Source: Russula earlei
Taxonomy: Eukaryota > Basidiomycota > Agaricomycetes > Russulales > Russulaceae
Direction: 5' to 3'
DNA length: 40,994 nucleotides
Assembly (NCBI GenBank): GCA_025769875.1
Contig: JAGFNK010000463.1
Span: 1-40,994 of the forward strand
Positions 19,537 through 30,330 of the stretch are shown one piece after another; positions within the stretch are counted from its first letter, which is position 1, and each line of letters opens with the position of its first letter. The position numbers and the translations under genes are program-made. Under the pieces are notes generated by a model. It saw only the letters and a list, made by a program, of their open reading frames with translations, had not been told where the DNA came from and did not search any database.

Positions 19537-20419
19537 TGTTACACCATTTTCCTTTTACGTTTACTTCTTACCTTTTGCTACGGACTGCTTGCTTGCGTAC
19601 ATCCCTTTACTTACTGGTCTTGTGATCTCTTACGTCTTGTGATCCTTTCTGTGTTATCATGTGATCCATACACGTCCAGGTAACACTGGATTGCTGTTAC
19701 TTTCCCTTTGTTTGGTTCTCTTTCCATTTATGTTCACTTCTCAGTTTCGACTGTGCAATGCTGCGCACCTACTGTGCAGCACAGTTACTTGGTTCTGACT
19801 CATTCGTGGCCTCATTCCTATGACTCCTACTTATTATGACTCCTACTATACTAGTAGCACAGTCAAAGCGCAGCTATTGCTGCGCTTCTCCTGTATATAT
19901 AAGCTCAGTACTTTGTGACCAAAGCCCTAAGCTTGGTCTCTTGTAGAATCCAACCTACTCTTGTCCAAACATATTTGCCTGCAAACCCACTTCACTCTCA
20001 CAAACTTAACCCACAACTACCTCTCCATTTCATCAACTCTCAACACACCATCCACCATCTACTCTTCGCCTTTCCCTTCCTTCCCTAAGAGTCTCTCTTC
20101 ACTCACCTGAGAAGAGCTCTCCTCCTTTAAGACCTACCTTCCTCTACTCTCTCTGCGTTGTTCAAGGTCCCGACGGACTTGAACGCATATAGCTAGTGGA
20201 ACCAGCCCTAGTCTATCCCATTACAAACTTACCCTAGCTTCTCAACGGACCGAGTCGTACTAGGAAGGGTCTATTGGCCATAACCTGTTTAGCATAAAAC
20301 ACTTCGACCGCTGCAGGGATCCTTACTCATTATACACGGGAACCAGCCCGTTTCTTGAATACCTCTCTATTATCGACTTGCTTTCTGCTTGTGAACTGAC
20401 ACGGCTAGTTACCGTGACA
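19537..20419 (+). mobile_element. Solo LTR-G in the gag of element C (TSD TGAAA)
   Basis: 883 bp, TGTTACACCATTTTCC to GTTACCGTGACA, with TGAAA at 19532-19536 and 20420-20424. TATATATAAG at 19894-19903 sets the orientation; CCTAAGCTTGG follows about 35 bases later, resembling the RNA-start words of A and C. No other copy occurs in the window. Confidence 0.93.
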
Positions 20420-21563
20420 TGAAACGTCGATGCTGTCTTCTAGCCTCCTCCTTCCATTCTTGAAGAGTGGTAGGCCAGACATCCCTGTTTAGGATTGCAC
20501 GGTAGAGTCCGACTTTTAGACCATTTTTGAAACTTTCAATGGCAATGACGTCCATTTCTGGCCATCCTGTTTTGTTTAGGAGCTGCTCAAAGGTGGAGAT
20601 GTAATCGTCTAGGGACTCCTTCATTGTGTGTTTGGCAAGAGCCGCTTGGGCATCTTCTTTCTCCGCAGTGTTGGTGAATTTGAATGTGAAGTCCGTGACA
20701 AAGTCATTCCACAATGCTTCATCCATCCTATTAATGGGGTTTTGGGTCCTGGTTACTTTTTCCCTAAGCGCAGTTGCTTGTGAGTTAACCCATTCTTCAA
20801 CCTTTTCTCCTTGAACATAGGAGACGGCTAGCATTGTTCGTTTGAAAGGAGAAATCATAAATGCTTTGTCATTGTTAAGGCCCCAGTACAAGTTAAATTC
20901 CATGATGAATCGTTTTGTTTTGTTTCTCTCCCCTGTGAAGGCGGTGGGTTCTTTGCCACTGAGGGACCCATTAGTACCTGGGGCAGCTGCTTGGGGTGGA
21001 ACGATGGCTGGGGGGGCCTGGGCGGCCATCTGAGGGGCCTGAGCGGCCATCTGGGGTGGTTGTACAGCAACTTGGGGTTGGGCTGCCATACTAGGTTCAG
21101 GGAGGTTCTGTGGTTCGATTTCTAGGGTTTCAATGGGTTCCTGGTTTCCAAGGGGGTCCTCTGGTTCTAAAGCAGGGGATTCAAAGGGTGTCTGAGTTTC
21201 AACAGTGTTTTCTGGTTCAGGGGGGTTGTCTTCTATAGAAGAGGCTTCTGATTCTGACGGTGGTTCGTAGAGAGGGTCGTTTTCCCTCCAGTAGCCTAAT
21301 CCAAGGCTATTTCTGAGGAGTTCTAGGTTTAGGTGAGTGTAGAGTTGTCCTCTTCTAAGTTGTAGTTCGAACCAATGATTGTTGATGAATTCGACTGGTA
21401 GTTCTTCGTTGTTCTCGACGGCGATGTAACAGAGGAAGGTGTGAAAACTATCCCAAGTGGTGGTTCCTACAACGTGTTCAGGAAGGTCTGGGGATGGTCT
21501 GGGTTGTATGCGGATCCAATGGTTTGGTGGTAATTCAAGGTTGATCTCCAGAATGGAGTAGGG

Positions 21564-21575
21564 AAGCTTAGCTTG
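21564..21575 (-). other. Primer-binding site of element C (self-priming type)
   Basis: CAAGCTAAGCTT directly follows the 5' LTR. Its last 11 bases are the reverse complement of AAGCTTAGCTT, found 34 bases past the TATA start in the long LTR-C copies (3418-3428). The C element's own LTRs have lost that partner. Confidence 0.8.
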
Positions 21576-21965
21576 TGTTACGGCGTCGCGGCCGTAAGAG
21601 CGTTAGCTCAGAGTTCAGTGGGGCCAAGTCCCTGTGACTTGGTTCAAGGGTTCAGTGGGGCCGGTTCAAAGAGACCGGGTCAAAGGTTTAGCGTCTCAAG
21701 GCTGAGTCAGACAATGACTTAGTCCGCAGACAGAGTTGATCTTCTGGTTTCGCAGAAGAGGAGGATGATGAGAGAGAGGCAGAGGAGGAAGAGGAACACA
21801 AGGGTTCCTTGAGGTGTGCTTAGGTCAAGCAAGATGAAAGCCAGCACAACGCAAGTTGTGATTTGAGAGACAGTACAGGGCAAAGGGATGCGACAGGAAA
21901 TGGGACAGAAAAGAATAATAACGAGAGGGACTATGGGCGAACCGATAAGGGGGTAAATTACAACA
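21576..21965 (-). repeat. 5' LTR of element C (short form)
   Basis: Same short form as 13710-14099, five base differences. Followed by TSD ATCTT at 21966-21970. It lacks TATA and the predicted transcription start. Confidence 0.95.
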
Positions 21966-21970
21966 ATCTT

Positions 21971-22680
21971 CCAAGACTTTGGTAATTTGAGGCAAATGTT
22001 TACTGGATATGCAGTGATGACTTTGAATGTGTTGCGGTGTCGTGGCCATAAGAGCGTTAGCTCAGGGTTCAGTGGGGGCAAGTCCCTATGACTTGGTTCA
22101 AGGAGACTGGTTTAGAGGTTTAGCGTCTCAAGACTAAGTCAAGAATGACCTAATCTGCAGACAGAGTTGATCTCCTGGTTTCACAGAAGAGGAGGGCAAT
22201 GAAGGAGAAGCAGAGGAGGAAGAGGAACATGAAGGTTCCTTGTGATGAGCTTAGGTCAAGCAGAGTGTAAGCCAGCACAACACAAGTTGTGATTGAGGGA
22301 CAGTACAGGGCAAAGGGATGCAACAGGAAATGGGACAAAGCTAAGCTTGGGGCATTCCCCCAGCTTCTACAGGTGCTTAAATACTGTATCTAGTGAGGCT
22401 GTACAGTACTATATGCAGAACAATAGATAAAGGCAGACCAATGGCAAAAGGGTACTTGAACAATGGATGAAACACAATGGGTGAAACAATAAGGGACCAT
22501 CAGCATCAAGGGATGAAACGGTAACTGAGGGGATTGGGGTGATGGGGGAGAACAATAGTAAAAGTAAACAATAACAACAGAGTGTAGAGATGAACTGACA
22601 AGGGTATAATTCATGACAGAATGGTCCATAGCATTGAGGGGCTAATTTTGCTTTTGGGTGAGTGGTTTGTAGATTTGTGG
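21971..22680 (-). pseudogene. Element D: integrase C-terminal (GPF) segment, two pieces around a solo LTR
   Basis: Pieces 22624-22680 and 21971-22024 encode, on the minus strand, EATNLQTTHPKAKLAPQCYG and PFKVITAYPVNICLKLPKSW, the standard chromovirus integrase tail. The codons run on at both ends: 5' to VWLE at 24505 across solo LTR-B, and 3' to HPVFHH at 13704 across element C. No stop lies within these two pieces once the inserts are removed. Confidence 0.85.
22030..22618 (-). mobile_element. Solo LTR-C in element D (TSD GAATG)
   Basis: 589 bp, plus reading TGTTGCGGTGTCGTGGCC to ATAATTCATGACA, with GAATG at 22025-22029 and 22619-22623. Long form: it keeps TATTTAA and AAGCTTAGCTT on the minus strand (about 22340-22385). 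Confidence 0.95.
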
Positions 22681-22685
22681 CTTCC

Positions 22686-24499
22686 TGTCATGAACCATTC
22701 TCCAGAGAGGGCCCTTGAAGGACCCTTCCTTATGAGAGGAAACCCAGCCTCTATGGTGTCACCCTGTTCACATGAGCAAAAGGGCAATAAAGGACAGTAT
22801 TAGGGCCTGTCAAGACTCACTGTTGAACTATCCAGTTCAAGAGCAAGGAGTAAGCTTGAAGACGAGTTGATAGATGTCCAAGACAGTGTGGGCAAGGAGT
22901 AGAGTCCAAAGCAGTAACAAATACCAGAGAGGTATAGTTACTGGTAGAGTTGAGCAGGTACACAGGGAAGGGGCCAGAATGGTCACAAGGGGACAGTCCT
23001 TAAAGGAGTATCCCAGGAATAGAGAGTGCCGTAAACAAATGGACAGTCTGAGGACTGTCCGCTACTTTATTGAGCGCTTATATACTACAAGAGGACTGCT
23101 AAATAGGGAACAAGTTGTAACCTTGTTATCAAGCACAATAGAGTGATGAGTAAGAAGTCAGAGTGCGCTTACTGAGCATGCTCAGTCATGCTCGGTAAGC
23201 CACGCTGAGTAAGAAGGCTTCTCTTGATGAGTAAGAGCCTTCACTGTCCACATGTTCACTGCTTTAGTACATGTGCAAACACCTGATTCATTTTCTGTTA
23301 GTTAGGTTAGGGCCAGTCATTTGAGGACTTGTAGTCTGGTTCAGAGAATAGTGTTATCCTATAAGGCCCCTTGTATAGTTCTATTAGGGACCTTAGAGTC
23401 GACCCTAATGCTTCTATTAAGGTCCTTAGTATTGCCTTTTAGTTCGTTCTATAGTTATTAGGGTTAGTCTAATAACACGTTGCAGGGTCTTCAATACTGT
23501 GTTAGTGCCTATTATAGAGCATCTAGTGTCATTCTAAAGGGTCCTTAGGAAGGTCCTAGTACTGTCCTTTATTGTTAAAAGGGTTGCCCTTAAGTGGGGC
23601 TTGCTGTATGTCGATTGTGCCGAGAATCGCTCGCGTGACAATGTGCGTGCAATATTGTGGACACCTCTACTCACCCCTTTTGCTTGTATGAACAGGGTGA
23701 CACCATAGAGGCTGGGTTTCCTCTCATAAGGAAGGGTCCTTCAAGGGCCCTCTCCGGAGAATGGTTCATGACAGGGCCTTCCTAAGGACCCTTAAGGACG
23801 ACTCTAGGTGCCCTACAATAAGCACTGACACAGTATCAAAGACCCTACAACATGTTATTAGACTAACTCTAATAACTATAGAACGAACTATAAGGCAATA
23901 CTAAGGACCTTAATAGAAGTATTAGGGTCGACTCTAAGGACCCTAATAGAACTATATAAGGGACCTTATAAGATAACACTATTCCCTAAAGCAAACTACA
24001 AGTCCTCAAATGACCGGCCCTAAACTAATGAACAGAAAATGAATCAGGTGCTTGCCTGTGTACTAAAGCAGTGAACATGTAGACAGTGAAGGCTCTTACT
24101 CATCAAGAGAAGCCTTCTTACTCAGCAGCTTAGTGAGCATGACTGAGCATGCTCAGTAAGCGCACTCCGACTTCTTACTCATCACTCTATTGTGCTTGTT
24201 AACAAGGTTATGACTTGTTGCTATTTAGCAGTTCTCTTGTAGTATATAAGCGCTCAATAAAGTAGGGGACAATCCTCAGACTGTCCATTTGTTTATGGAA
24301 CTCTCCATCCCTGGGATACTCCTTTAAAGGACCGTCCCCTTTGTGGCTATTCTGGCTTCTTCCCTGTAACTATACCCCTTTGGTATTTGTTACTGCTTTG
24401 GACTCTGCTCCTTGCCCACGCCATCTTAGATGTCTATTGACTCATCTTCAAGCTTACTCCTCGCTCTTGAACTGGATAGTTCAACAGTGAGTCTTGACA
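22686..24499 (+). mobile_element. Solo LTR-B in element D (TSD CTTCC), itself interrupted
   Basis: TGTCATGAACC to GAGTCTTGACA, with CTTCC at 22681-22685 and 24500-24504. It lacks ~125 bases after GAGCAAAAGGG compared with 11708-12669 and is split by an inverted LTR-B. Without the insert the LTR would be about 843 bp. Confidence 0.95.
22808..23773 (-). mobile_element. Inverted solo LTR-B inside solo LTR-B (TSD GGGCC)
   Basis: 966 bp, TGTCAAGACTCACTG to GGTTCATGACA on the plus strand, i.e. LTR-B reversed. GGGCC stands at 22803-22807 and 23774-23778. It forms a long inverted repeat with the right part of its host LTR (23779-24499). Confidence 0.96.
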
Positions 24500-24504
24500 C
24501 TTCC

Positions 24505-24941
24505 AACCACACTTGATCTCCTTCTTTAAAGCAAAATGTTAAGGATTGAGGTCCTGATTGTTTCAATGATTTTGGCTGCTTGGTTCAGGGAAGTGGCTAC
24601 TTCTTCTCTAAGTTGGTTTAGACTCTTTAATCATTCTTGGATTGAAGGGAACTTTGACATGAAGGCAAGGGGTGGAGCAAACATTGGGTTAAAACCATAT
24701 GAGACCTCGAAAGGGGGTTTATTTGTAGCACTATGTTGTCTGGCGTTATGTGTGAACTTCATAAAGGGAATTAGTTCTGCCCAATTGTCTGCTTGGTGGT
24801 TACAAAATATTTGTAGGTATTGTTCTAGTTCTTGGTTAACTCGTTCTGTTTCTCCATCTGTCTGTGGGTGGTATGCAGTGCTTAATGATACCTTAATGTT
24901 CAATTTCTTCTATAGTTCCTGAGTAACTTTTGCTGTGAATT
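24505..24941 (-). pseudogene. Element D: integrase core
   Basis: Encodes NIKVSLSTAYHPQTDGETER then VNQELEQYLQIF (catalytic Glu region), FMKFTHNARQHSATNKPPFE and YGFNP, ending near FKEGDQVWLE. A TAG precedes NIKVS and a frameshift lies near 24540. Upstream domains are lost: at 24942 the frame meets a D-type LTR in the opposite orientation. Confidence 0.85.
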
Positions 24942-25100
24942 TGTTGTGAACCAAGGCCAAGCCTTGACCGTGTATCATCCTGTTTCAACTCATGAAAGCC
25001 CCTTCCAATTTGTACCCTCTATCCACCTCTGTTTCCAATCAACTGCTCCTCTCTACAAGCATACATTGCAGAGGATCCTTCTCCCCAATCCCTGTGACTT
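24942..25100 (+). repeat. Partial D-type LTR, plus orientation
   Basis: TGTTGTGAACCAAGGCC begins here; 24942-25020 is the reverse complement of 13053-13130 with few changes, and the rest is presumably more of the same LTR. It inserted into D integrase (GAATT precedes it) and is cut by LTR-C at 25101. Confidence 0.6.
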
Positions 25101-26318
25101 TGTTACGGCATTGCGGCCATCAGAGCATTAGCTCAGGGTTCAGTGGGGCCAAGTCCCTATGATTTGGTTCAGTGTTTAAGTGGGGGCTGGCTCACGGAGA
25201 CTGGTTCAGAGGTTTAGCATCTCAAGATTAAGTTAAGATGACCTAATCCACAGATGGAGTTGATCTTCTGGTACTTTCACAGAAGAGGAGGACAATGATA
25301 GAGCAAGAGAGGAGCAAGAGGATCACAAGGGTTCCTCCTAGTGTGTTGATGTCAAGCAAGGTATAAGCCAGCACAAGCAAGTTGTGATTTGAGAGGAGAG
25401 TACAGGGCAAGGGATGTGACAGGGAATTGTTACCGAGTGGTTTGGGGTCTGGAAGATGCCGGAACACCTGAACTATGGACTGCACCATTTGCATCATGCG
25501 TGCGTCAGATCTTGATCGTTTATGTTCGTTGATATCGCGTTCGGAACGCGTTGATCGTATCTTTTTAAAGCTGTACTGCAGAAGCAATGAGTAGCATTGC
25601 TTCTGTCCCAGATGTTCCTGTACCACCATGTACGTCACTTCCTTGATTAGGAAAGTACTTATGACACTGAGATTGCTACTAGGGAAGCACTTAATACTTC
25701 CAGCACCGAGATTGTTTACATAGTAGCAACCTTGCTTCTATGAGCCATGTTTTGCTTCTATAGCACCGACCGGTACTACAGTAGCACAAACCTTATCCTT
25801 GTAGGGCTATTTAAGGCCCCCAGTTGTAACAGTTGAGCCCTAAGCTTGACTTAGTTTGCCAATCCCAAACAGTTGACTCCTACCCCATCTGCAGAGCCCC
25901 TCTCATCTTGTTGCCATACTCCAGAAGGATCAACACTCCTTCCCCTCCACAAGTATTGCTTGCTTGACTCAAGCATATCTGCATTGGTAGGACGCATTCA
26001 TAGATGTGACCATTGTTCTTATTTAAGGCACTTTGGAGCCTTAACAGGAATGGGACAAAGCTAAGCTTGGGGTATTCCCCAGCTTTTACAGGTGCTTAAA
26101 TACTGTATGTAGCGAGGCTGTACAGTACTATATGCAGAACAATAGGCAGAAAGTTGACCAATAGCAGAAAGGGATCATGACAATAGGTGAAACAATAAGG
26201 GACTATCAACATCAAGGGGTGAAATGGTGACCAAGGAGATGAGGGTGGGAGTAGAGAACAATAGAAAGGTGAAACAATCAAAATTAGTGATGAACCAAAA
26301 GAGGGGTAGATCACAACA
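25101..26318 (-). repeat. LTR-C (long form) interrupted by a solo LTR-A
   Basis: Plus reading TGTTACGGCATTGCGG to GATCACAACA. Without the LTR-A and its TSD it is 594 bp. The flanks (GACTT left, CCTCC right) do not match, so it is not a clean solo insertion and may be one end of a deleted element. The 29 bases 26319-26347 to the next LTR show nothing recognisable. Confidence 0.85.
25428..26046 (+). mobile_element. Solo LTR-A in LTR-C (TSD GGAAT)
   Basis: 619 bp, TGTTACCGAGTGGTTTGGGG to GGAGCCTTAACA, with GGAAT at 25423-25427 and 26047-26051. It has the TATTTAAG promoter and TAAGCTTGACTTAG about 34 bases on, one transition from the A1 RNA-start word. Confidence 0.96.
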
Positions 26319-26347
26319 CCTCCTGCACCATGTGTTCACCCTCCCTT

Positions 26348-26967
26348 TGTTAAGGCTCCAAAGTGCCTTAAATAAGAACAATGGTCGTGTCTATGAACAT
26401 GTCCTACCAATGCAGATATGCTTGAGTCAAGCAAGCAATACTCGTGGAGGGGAAGGAGTGTTAGATCCTTCTGGAGTATGGCAACAAGATGAGAGGGGCT
26501 CTGCAGATGGGGTAGGAGTCAACTGTTTGGGATTGGCAAACTAAGTTGAGCTTAGGGCTCAACTGTTACAACTGGGGGCCTTATATAGCCCTACAAGGAT
26601 AAGGTTTGTGCTACTGTAGTACTGGTTGGTGCTATAGAAGCAAAACATGGCTCATAGAAGTGAGGTTGCTTCTATGTAAACGATCTCAGTGCTGGAAGCA
26701 TTAAGTGCTTCCCTAGTAGCAATCTCGGTGTCATAAGTACTTTCCTAATCAAGGAAGTGACATAGGTGGTGGTACAGGAACATCTGGGACAGAAGCAATG
26801 CTACTCATTGCTTCTTCAATACATCTTTAAAAAGATACAATCAACGCGTTTCGAACGCGATATTAATGAACATAAACGATCAAGATCTGACGCACGCATG
26901 ATGTAAACGGTGCAGTCCATAGTTCAGGTGTTCCGGCATCTTCTGGACCCCAAACCACTTGGTAACA
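26348..26967 (-). repeat. 3' LTR of element A2
   Basis: 620 bp, plus reading TGTTAAGGCTCCAAAG to CACTTGGTAACA, the reverse of LTR-A. CCCTT (26343-26347) is the expected TSD; its partner is outside the window. Confidence 0.93.
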
Positions 26968-26980
26968 TCACCCCTCCTTC
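26968..26980 (-). other. Polypurine tract of element A2
   Basis: GAAGGAGGGGTGA on the minus strand, abutting the 3' LTR. A1 has GAAGGAGGGGTAA at the same place. Confidence 0.8.
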
Positions 26981-27008
26981 AGATTGGTGGTCCCACACAC
27001 CAACAATT

Positions 27009-27965
27009 CTAAAATTGAGTGGTGGGGTCAATGCCCTCATCATCAAGAGGAGGAGGTGACGTGGTGAAGGTGTATCGGCCTCCTTCTGCTGCCTCATAGG
27101 CAGCCAATGCTGAGGCCACTATCGCCTCTGACTCCTCAGCGACGGCTGAAGGAAACATGATCTGTGGGAGTCTGTCAGAGTCCCTGGGTAACCTCCTGAC
27201 TGGAGGTGTGTTGGAGCGGAGAGGAGTCATAGTGAAAAGTTCTTGAAAGGTCCTGGACCCTTCTCCTTTCGCTACCTGCAGGATGCGCAGGTTAGCAGTG
27301 TCCTCCCTCTCCTGGTCGGACTTCCTCTTCCTGCTCAGGTGTGCCAGTTCCCATCCTCGGTGAAAGGGGCATGATCTGACGGGTGCATAGGAGCAATGAT
27401 AGGGAGGCACTAGGCAATGTGAGGCAGTGTCTGCTGCCAGCTGGGTGTGGCAATACTGGTGGGGCGGTGGACAGTACATGTTAAAATGTCCTACCTCACC
27501 GCAGTACTTGCATCGGTTCCTCTTCCTCCTCCCTTCTATCATGTTCAGTTGCTGAGGCTCTGGAATAAAATTGGCTGTTGCAGTAGATGCTTCTCCACTG
27601 CTGCTATAGGAATGGTAATAGATGGAGCTCTGGGGGGAAGGGTTTGGTGATGCTTCTGATCCTGCTCCTCCTTGAAGGCGCATACCAGACATGGTTTGGA
27701 GGATGTCAACCTCCTCCTCTGAATACCCTTGCACCATCGTAGGTGTGGGGCTGGCTGGTACTGGTTCTGGGTTAGGGGTAGCATACCCCTGAGCAATGTC
27801 TGCCAAAGGCAGCTGAGGGACGAAGACAGGTAGAGGGGGAATGGGCTGCCCAGCCCGGTAGTTGGTGAGGAGTTCTTCAGCCCAGACACCTGGAGGGGTT
27901 TCTCCCTGGTTACAGCCTGCTTCAATGAACTCCCAGCAACGTGAGCATACTTTGTCTGCCGCCAT
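27009..27965 (-). pseudogene. Element A2: distal pol extension with CCHC knuckle
   Basis: Open frame of 318 codons covering CSRCWEFIEAGC, Pro-rich linkers, the knuckle CKYCGEVGHFNMYC (27471-27512) with PPPHQYC, a second Cys/His stretch (SHCLVPPYHCSYAPVRSCPF), and the original C-terminus (RRLPRDSDRLPQIM, then PPLDDEGIDPTTQF). The natural stop at 27009 lies ~30 bases before the PPT. It is separated from the upstream frame only by a 4-base gain in a GA run near 27995-28005, so it was once one polyprotein with the chromodomain part. It supplies the intact tail that A1 has lost by frameshift. Confidence 0.8.
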
Positions 27966-27978
27966 TCTCTCCTTGGCT

Positions 27979-29085
27979 TCAGCCCTGCCTCTCTCTCTCT
28001 ACTCCTTGCTTCTTGGCTAGGTATTTGCTGAGCTTGTAGTGCAGCTGCTTCTCCTCTTCTTTGAGCACTTTATAGTTAGCCTCCAACATTTCTTGTTGGG
28101 TGTAGAAGTGGTCTAAGCGGTAGAGCTCTGCCTGCAGCCCATAGTTGCCTAGCAGGTAGAGGGTCTGTCTCCAGCACCCTTCGAACTGCCTCTCTGTGTC
28201 AAAGCAGTCTAAATCATGTTCGTCTTGGCCATAGTTATAGAGGTTGTAACAAGGGGTGGCCTGGAGGATCTCGCCATAGTCTGCATGGCCTTCTCCATTC
28301 TTCCCCCTCACTCTCGGCTCTCCCAAGGCAATGTCATAGGCCACATACCTGGCCGGTTTGTTGCCCCAAGTCATACCATCAGGGATGTCAATCCCTGTGT
28401 GGTGTCTGTCAGTGTCCCATCGTACCCAGGGCTCTCCAGGGTGGGCAACCTGGTCAAGAGTGCTGGTAGGGGACGTCACATCCCAGTCCCCAGGCTGAGC
28501 ATCGACTTGGTCAGCAGGGGGTCCAAATTTGAGAGGATGCATGTCCACTTCTCCTTCTCCAGTGCTATGTTCATCCATTCCTTGGAAGAAGGCGAGGAGG
28601 GAAGCATCAGGAGTGGTGATTTCAAGTGGCCCCTCTGCACCAGAGAGGTTGGATTGGGGAATGATTTCATTAGTGGGAGTTTGGGACATTTGTGAGCGAT
28701 GATATGGGGATGAGGAAGTAGAGGGCATCTTTCGCTGGACTTTTATAACCCGTATGGCAGCAGGGTTCTTTCTGTGGTATTCCTCTATTAGTATAGATGC
28801 TTTGATGTTCTCTACTGGCTCCCAAGAGTCATGGGCTTCGGAGTATCCTTCCCACCGGACTTGATACTCCAGCTGTTTCCTCCTTCCAGTTCGTCTTGAA
28901 CCTAAAATTGTTGCTACTTCATATTCCTCTTCTCCTTCCACCAATTCTGCTTCTGGATTGGTGTAGTTGGCCCCATGCTCCTCTGTCTCCTTGTAAGGTG
29001 TCAATAAGGATGCATGAAACGCGTTATGGATCCTCCAGCGGCTAGGGAGATCCAATCTGTATGTCACCGGGCTGATCACCTCCAT
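27979..29085 (-). pseudogene. Element A2: integrase tail, chromodomain and proximal extension
   Basis: Open frame of 368 codons: MEVISPVTYRLDLPSRWRIH (integrase GPF tail), EEEYEVATILGS and YQVRWEGYSEAHDSWEP (chromodomain), an acidic/Pro-Ser linker, then the extension block (PGEPWVRWDTDRHHTGIDIP, ALGEPRVRGKNG, YGEILQATPCYNLYNYG, LGNYGLQAELYRLDHFY) and a charged helical segment. It ends at 27979 after the GA-run frameshift. Same arrangement as in A1 and C. Confidence 0.85.
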
Positions 29086-30330
29086 GATTTCAAAGGGCCC
29101 ATATCATTTTGGGCATAGTTTCACTGTAGGATGTGTCGTTTTTAGGTTGGTGCTGTCAAGCCATACCCTTTCTCCTTTCTGATAAGGTTGGAAACTACTT
29201 CTTCACTTCCACATTAGGGAAGCGATCTTCATTGCTTCTTGTGCCTGTGATCTTGCTTCCTGGATTCAGACTTTCCAATTGTCTATTCTTGGTATCTTGC
29301 TTCCCCAATTTGACTGGTGTGCCTTGGGCATAAAGCCCATCCATAAGAAGAAAGGGGACTGCTTGGTTGTCTCTGAAATGTTAGAATTCATTGTGTATTG
29401 CACCAGAGGCAGCCAGTCCACCCAATCATCTTGTTGGTGGTTGCAAAAGATCCTGAGTGATGTTTCCATCATCTGATTCATTCATTCTGATTGTCCATCT
29501 GTCTGGGGATGGTAGGCAGTGCTGATATTCTGTTTGATATGCAGCTGGTCGCAAAGTTCCCTAATGAACTTGGAACTTATTAGTTTGTCTTGATCAGATA
29601 TGATCTTGCTTGGTACTGTACTCCCACAAAGGGGAATATTCTGTCCTTGTAGAGCTGTGCTAGCTCTTCTGCATCCATCTCTTCCTTGCAAGGAAGCAAG
29701 ATGACGCCTTTAGTACAATTGTGGTCAGTGACAGTTAATATACTGTCATATATATCCTTTCGACTTTGGCAATTTGACCACAAAGTCCATGCTGACAGTC
29801 GAAAAGGGAGTAGCCCCTTCTTCTGGTGGTATGGGATACAGTGGAGGTCGACTTGGATGAGTGTTTGACTTGTTACTTTGGCAAATTGCGCATCCTTCCA
29901 CATATCGGTTGACAAAGCATCTCATGGTGGGCCACCAGTAGTATTGCATCATTCCCAGTAATGTTTTAGCTTTCCCTGGGTGTCCTGCTGTGGGACTGTC
30001 ATGATACAGTTCCAGTAATGTCCTGTGGGTCCCTTTGTCACCTGTAACCACCAAGGCTTCATTCTTCCACCATAAGCTATGTTGCTTCTCCAGTCGGTGT
30101 CTCTGTACCCAATCAAGTAACTTTAATTGGTGTCTTTCTTCCCCTTGTTGGTTCTTTATCCATTCTTCCAATGCAGTAGTATGCATTACTCGAATAAAAA
30201 GGTGGTCAGGTAGCGCAACCACTTCTTCTTTATCCCCTTGTCCATCGTCAAGGTCAGGTCTCCTAGACAGGGCATCTGCTTTATTCCTTGCCCCTGCCTG
30301 GTGTTTCAGTTCTAAGTCAAAGTCTGCCAA
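29086..30330 (-). pseudogene. Element A2: integrase zinc finger and core
   Basis: Readable in four overlapping pieces. It has YHDSPTAGHPGKAKTLL, YYWWP, CAICQ, MDFVVKLPKSKG, IISDQDKL (the usual ISDRD motif, Arg changed to Gln) and STAYHPQTDGQSE. A 4-base gain in a TA run near 29753 and further shifts near 29640 and 29200 break the frame. The Asp residues are present. Confidence 0.85.

Larger units (their letters stand above)
19173..21602 (-). pseudogene. Element C: gag, split by solo LTR-G
   Basis: Gag runs from the LTR junction to TAG 19173-19175. Removing LTR-G (19537-20419) and one TGAAA joins RRQHRRF to ITIREKLEGK without a stop. The N-terminal domain (about 21110-21575) has LPVEFINNHWFELQLRRGQLY and NSLGLGYW, matching A and E. 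This frame is open for about 170 codons from 21602 with no in-frame ATG until MAAQPQVAVQ at 21089. An Ala/Gln/Pro-rich linker, a capsid-like helical part (SYVQGEKVEEWVNSQ) and the CCHC knuckle CFRCREKGHLSREC (about 19365-19410) follow. GGATTTT at 19179-19185 marks the -1 shift into pol. Apart from LTR-G the frame looks intact. Confidence 0.85.
13710..21965 (-). mobile_element. Element C: full-length Ty3/gypsy chromovirus with both LTRs (TSD ATCTT)
   Basis: This 8,256-bp minus-strand element has 390-bp LTRs (13710-14099 and 21576-21965) and is flanked by ATCTT at 13705-13709 and 21966-21970. It sits in the integrase C-terminus of element D. Order: 5' LTR, PBS, gag, protease, RT, RNase H, integrase, chromodomain, long extension, PPT, 3' LTR. 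Its gag holds solo LTR-G. The LTRs differ at five positions by eye, all transitions and three of them at CpG, so the insertion is recent. Stops and frameshifts in pol make it non-autonomous. Confidence 0.97.
13053..24941 (-). mobile_element. Element D: Ty3/gypsy chromovirus remnant split by three insertions
   Basis: D keeps only its 3' part on the minus strand: integrase core (24505-24941), integrase C-terminus (22624-22680, 21971-22024), GPF end and chromodomain (13395-13704), 3' non-coding part, PPT and a stump of the 3' LTR (13053-13130). It is split by full-length C (TSD ATCTT), solo LTR-C (TSD GAATG) and solo LTR-B (TSD CTTCC). Gag, protease, RT and RNase H are absent. Unlike A, C and E, it has no extension after the chromodomain. 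Confidence 0.85.

Noticed and set aside
11708..24499. One full-length B element with LTRs at 11708 and 22686
   Set aside because: The 22686 copy has its own CTTCC duplication in D, and no B coding region lies between.
25101..26318. Clean solo LTR-C with TSD
   Set aside because: The flanks GACTT and CCTCC do not match, so only an LTR copy, not a solo insertion, is claimed.
28216..28695. Long open frames antisense to the element proteins (also 38612-39091, 34497-34940, 36257-36767)
   Set aside because: They mirror conserved coding regions on the other strand, recur in both A copies for that reason and show no domain.
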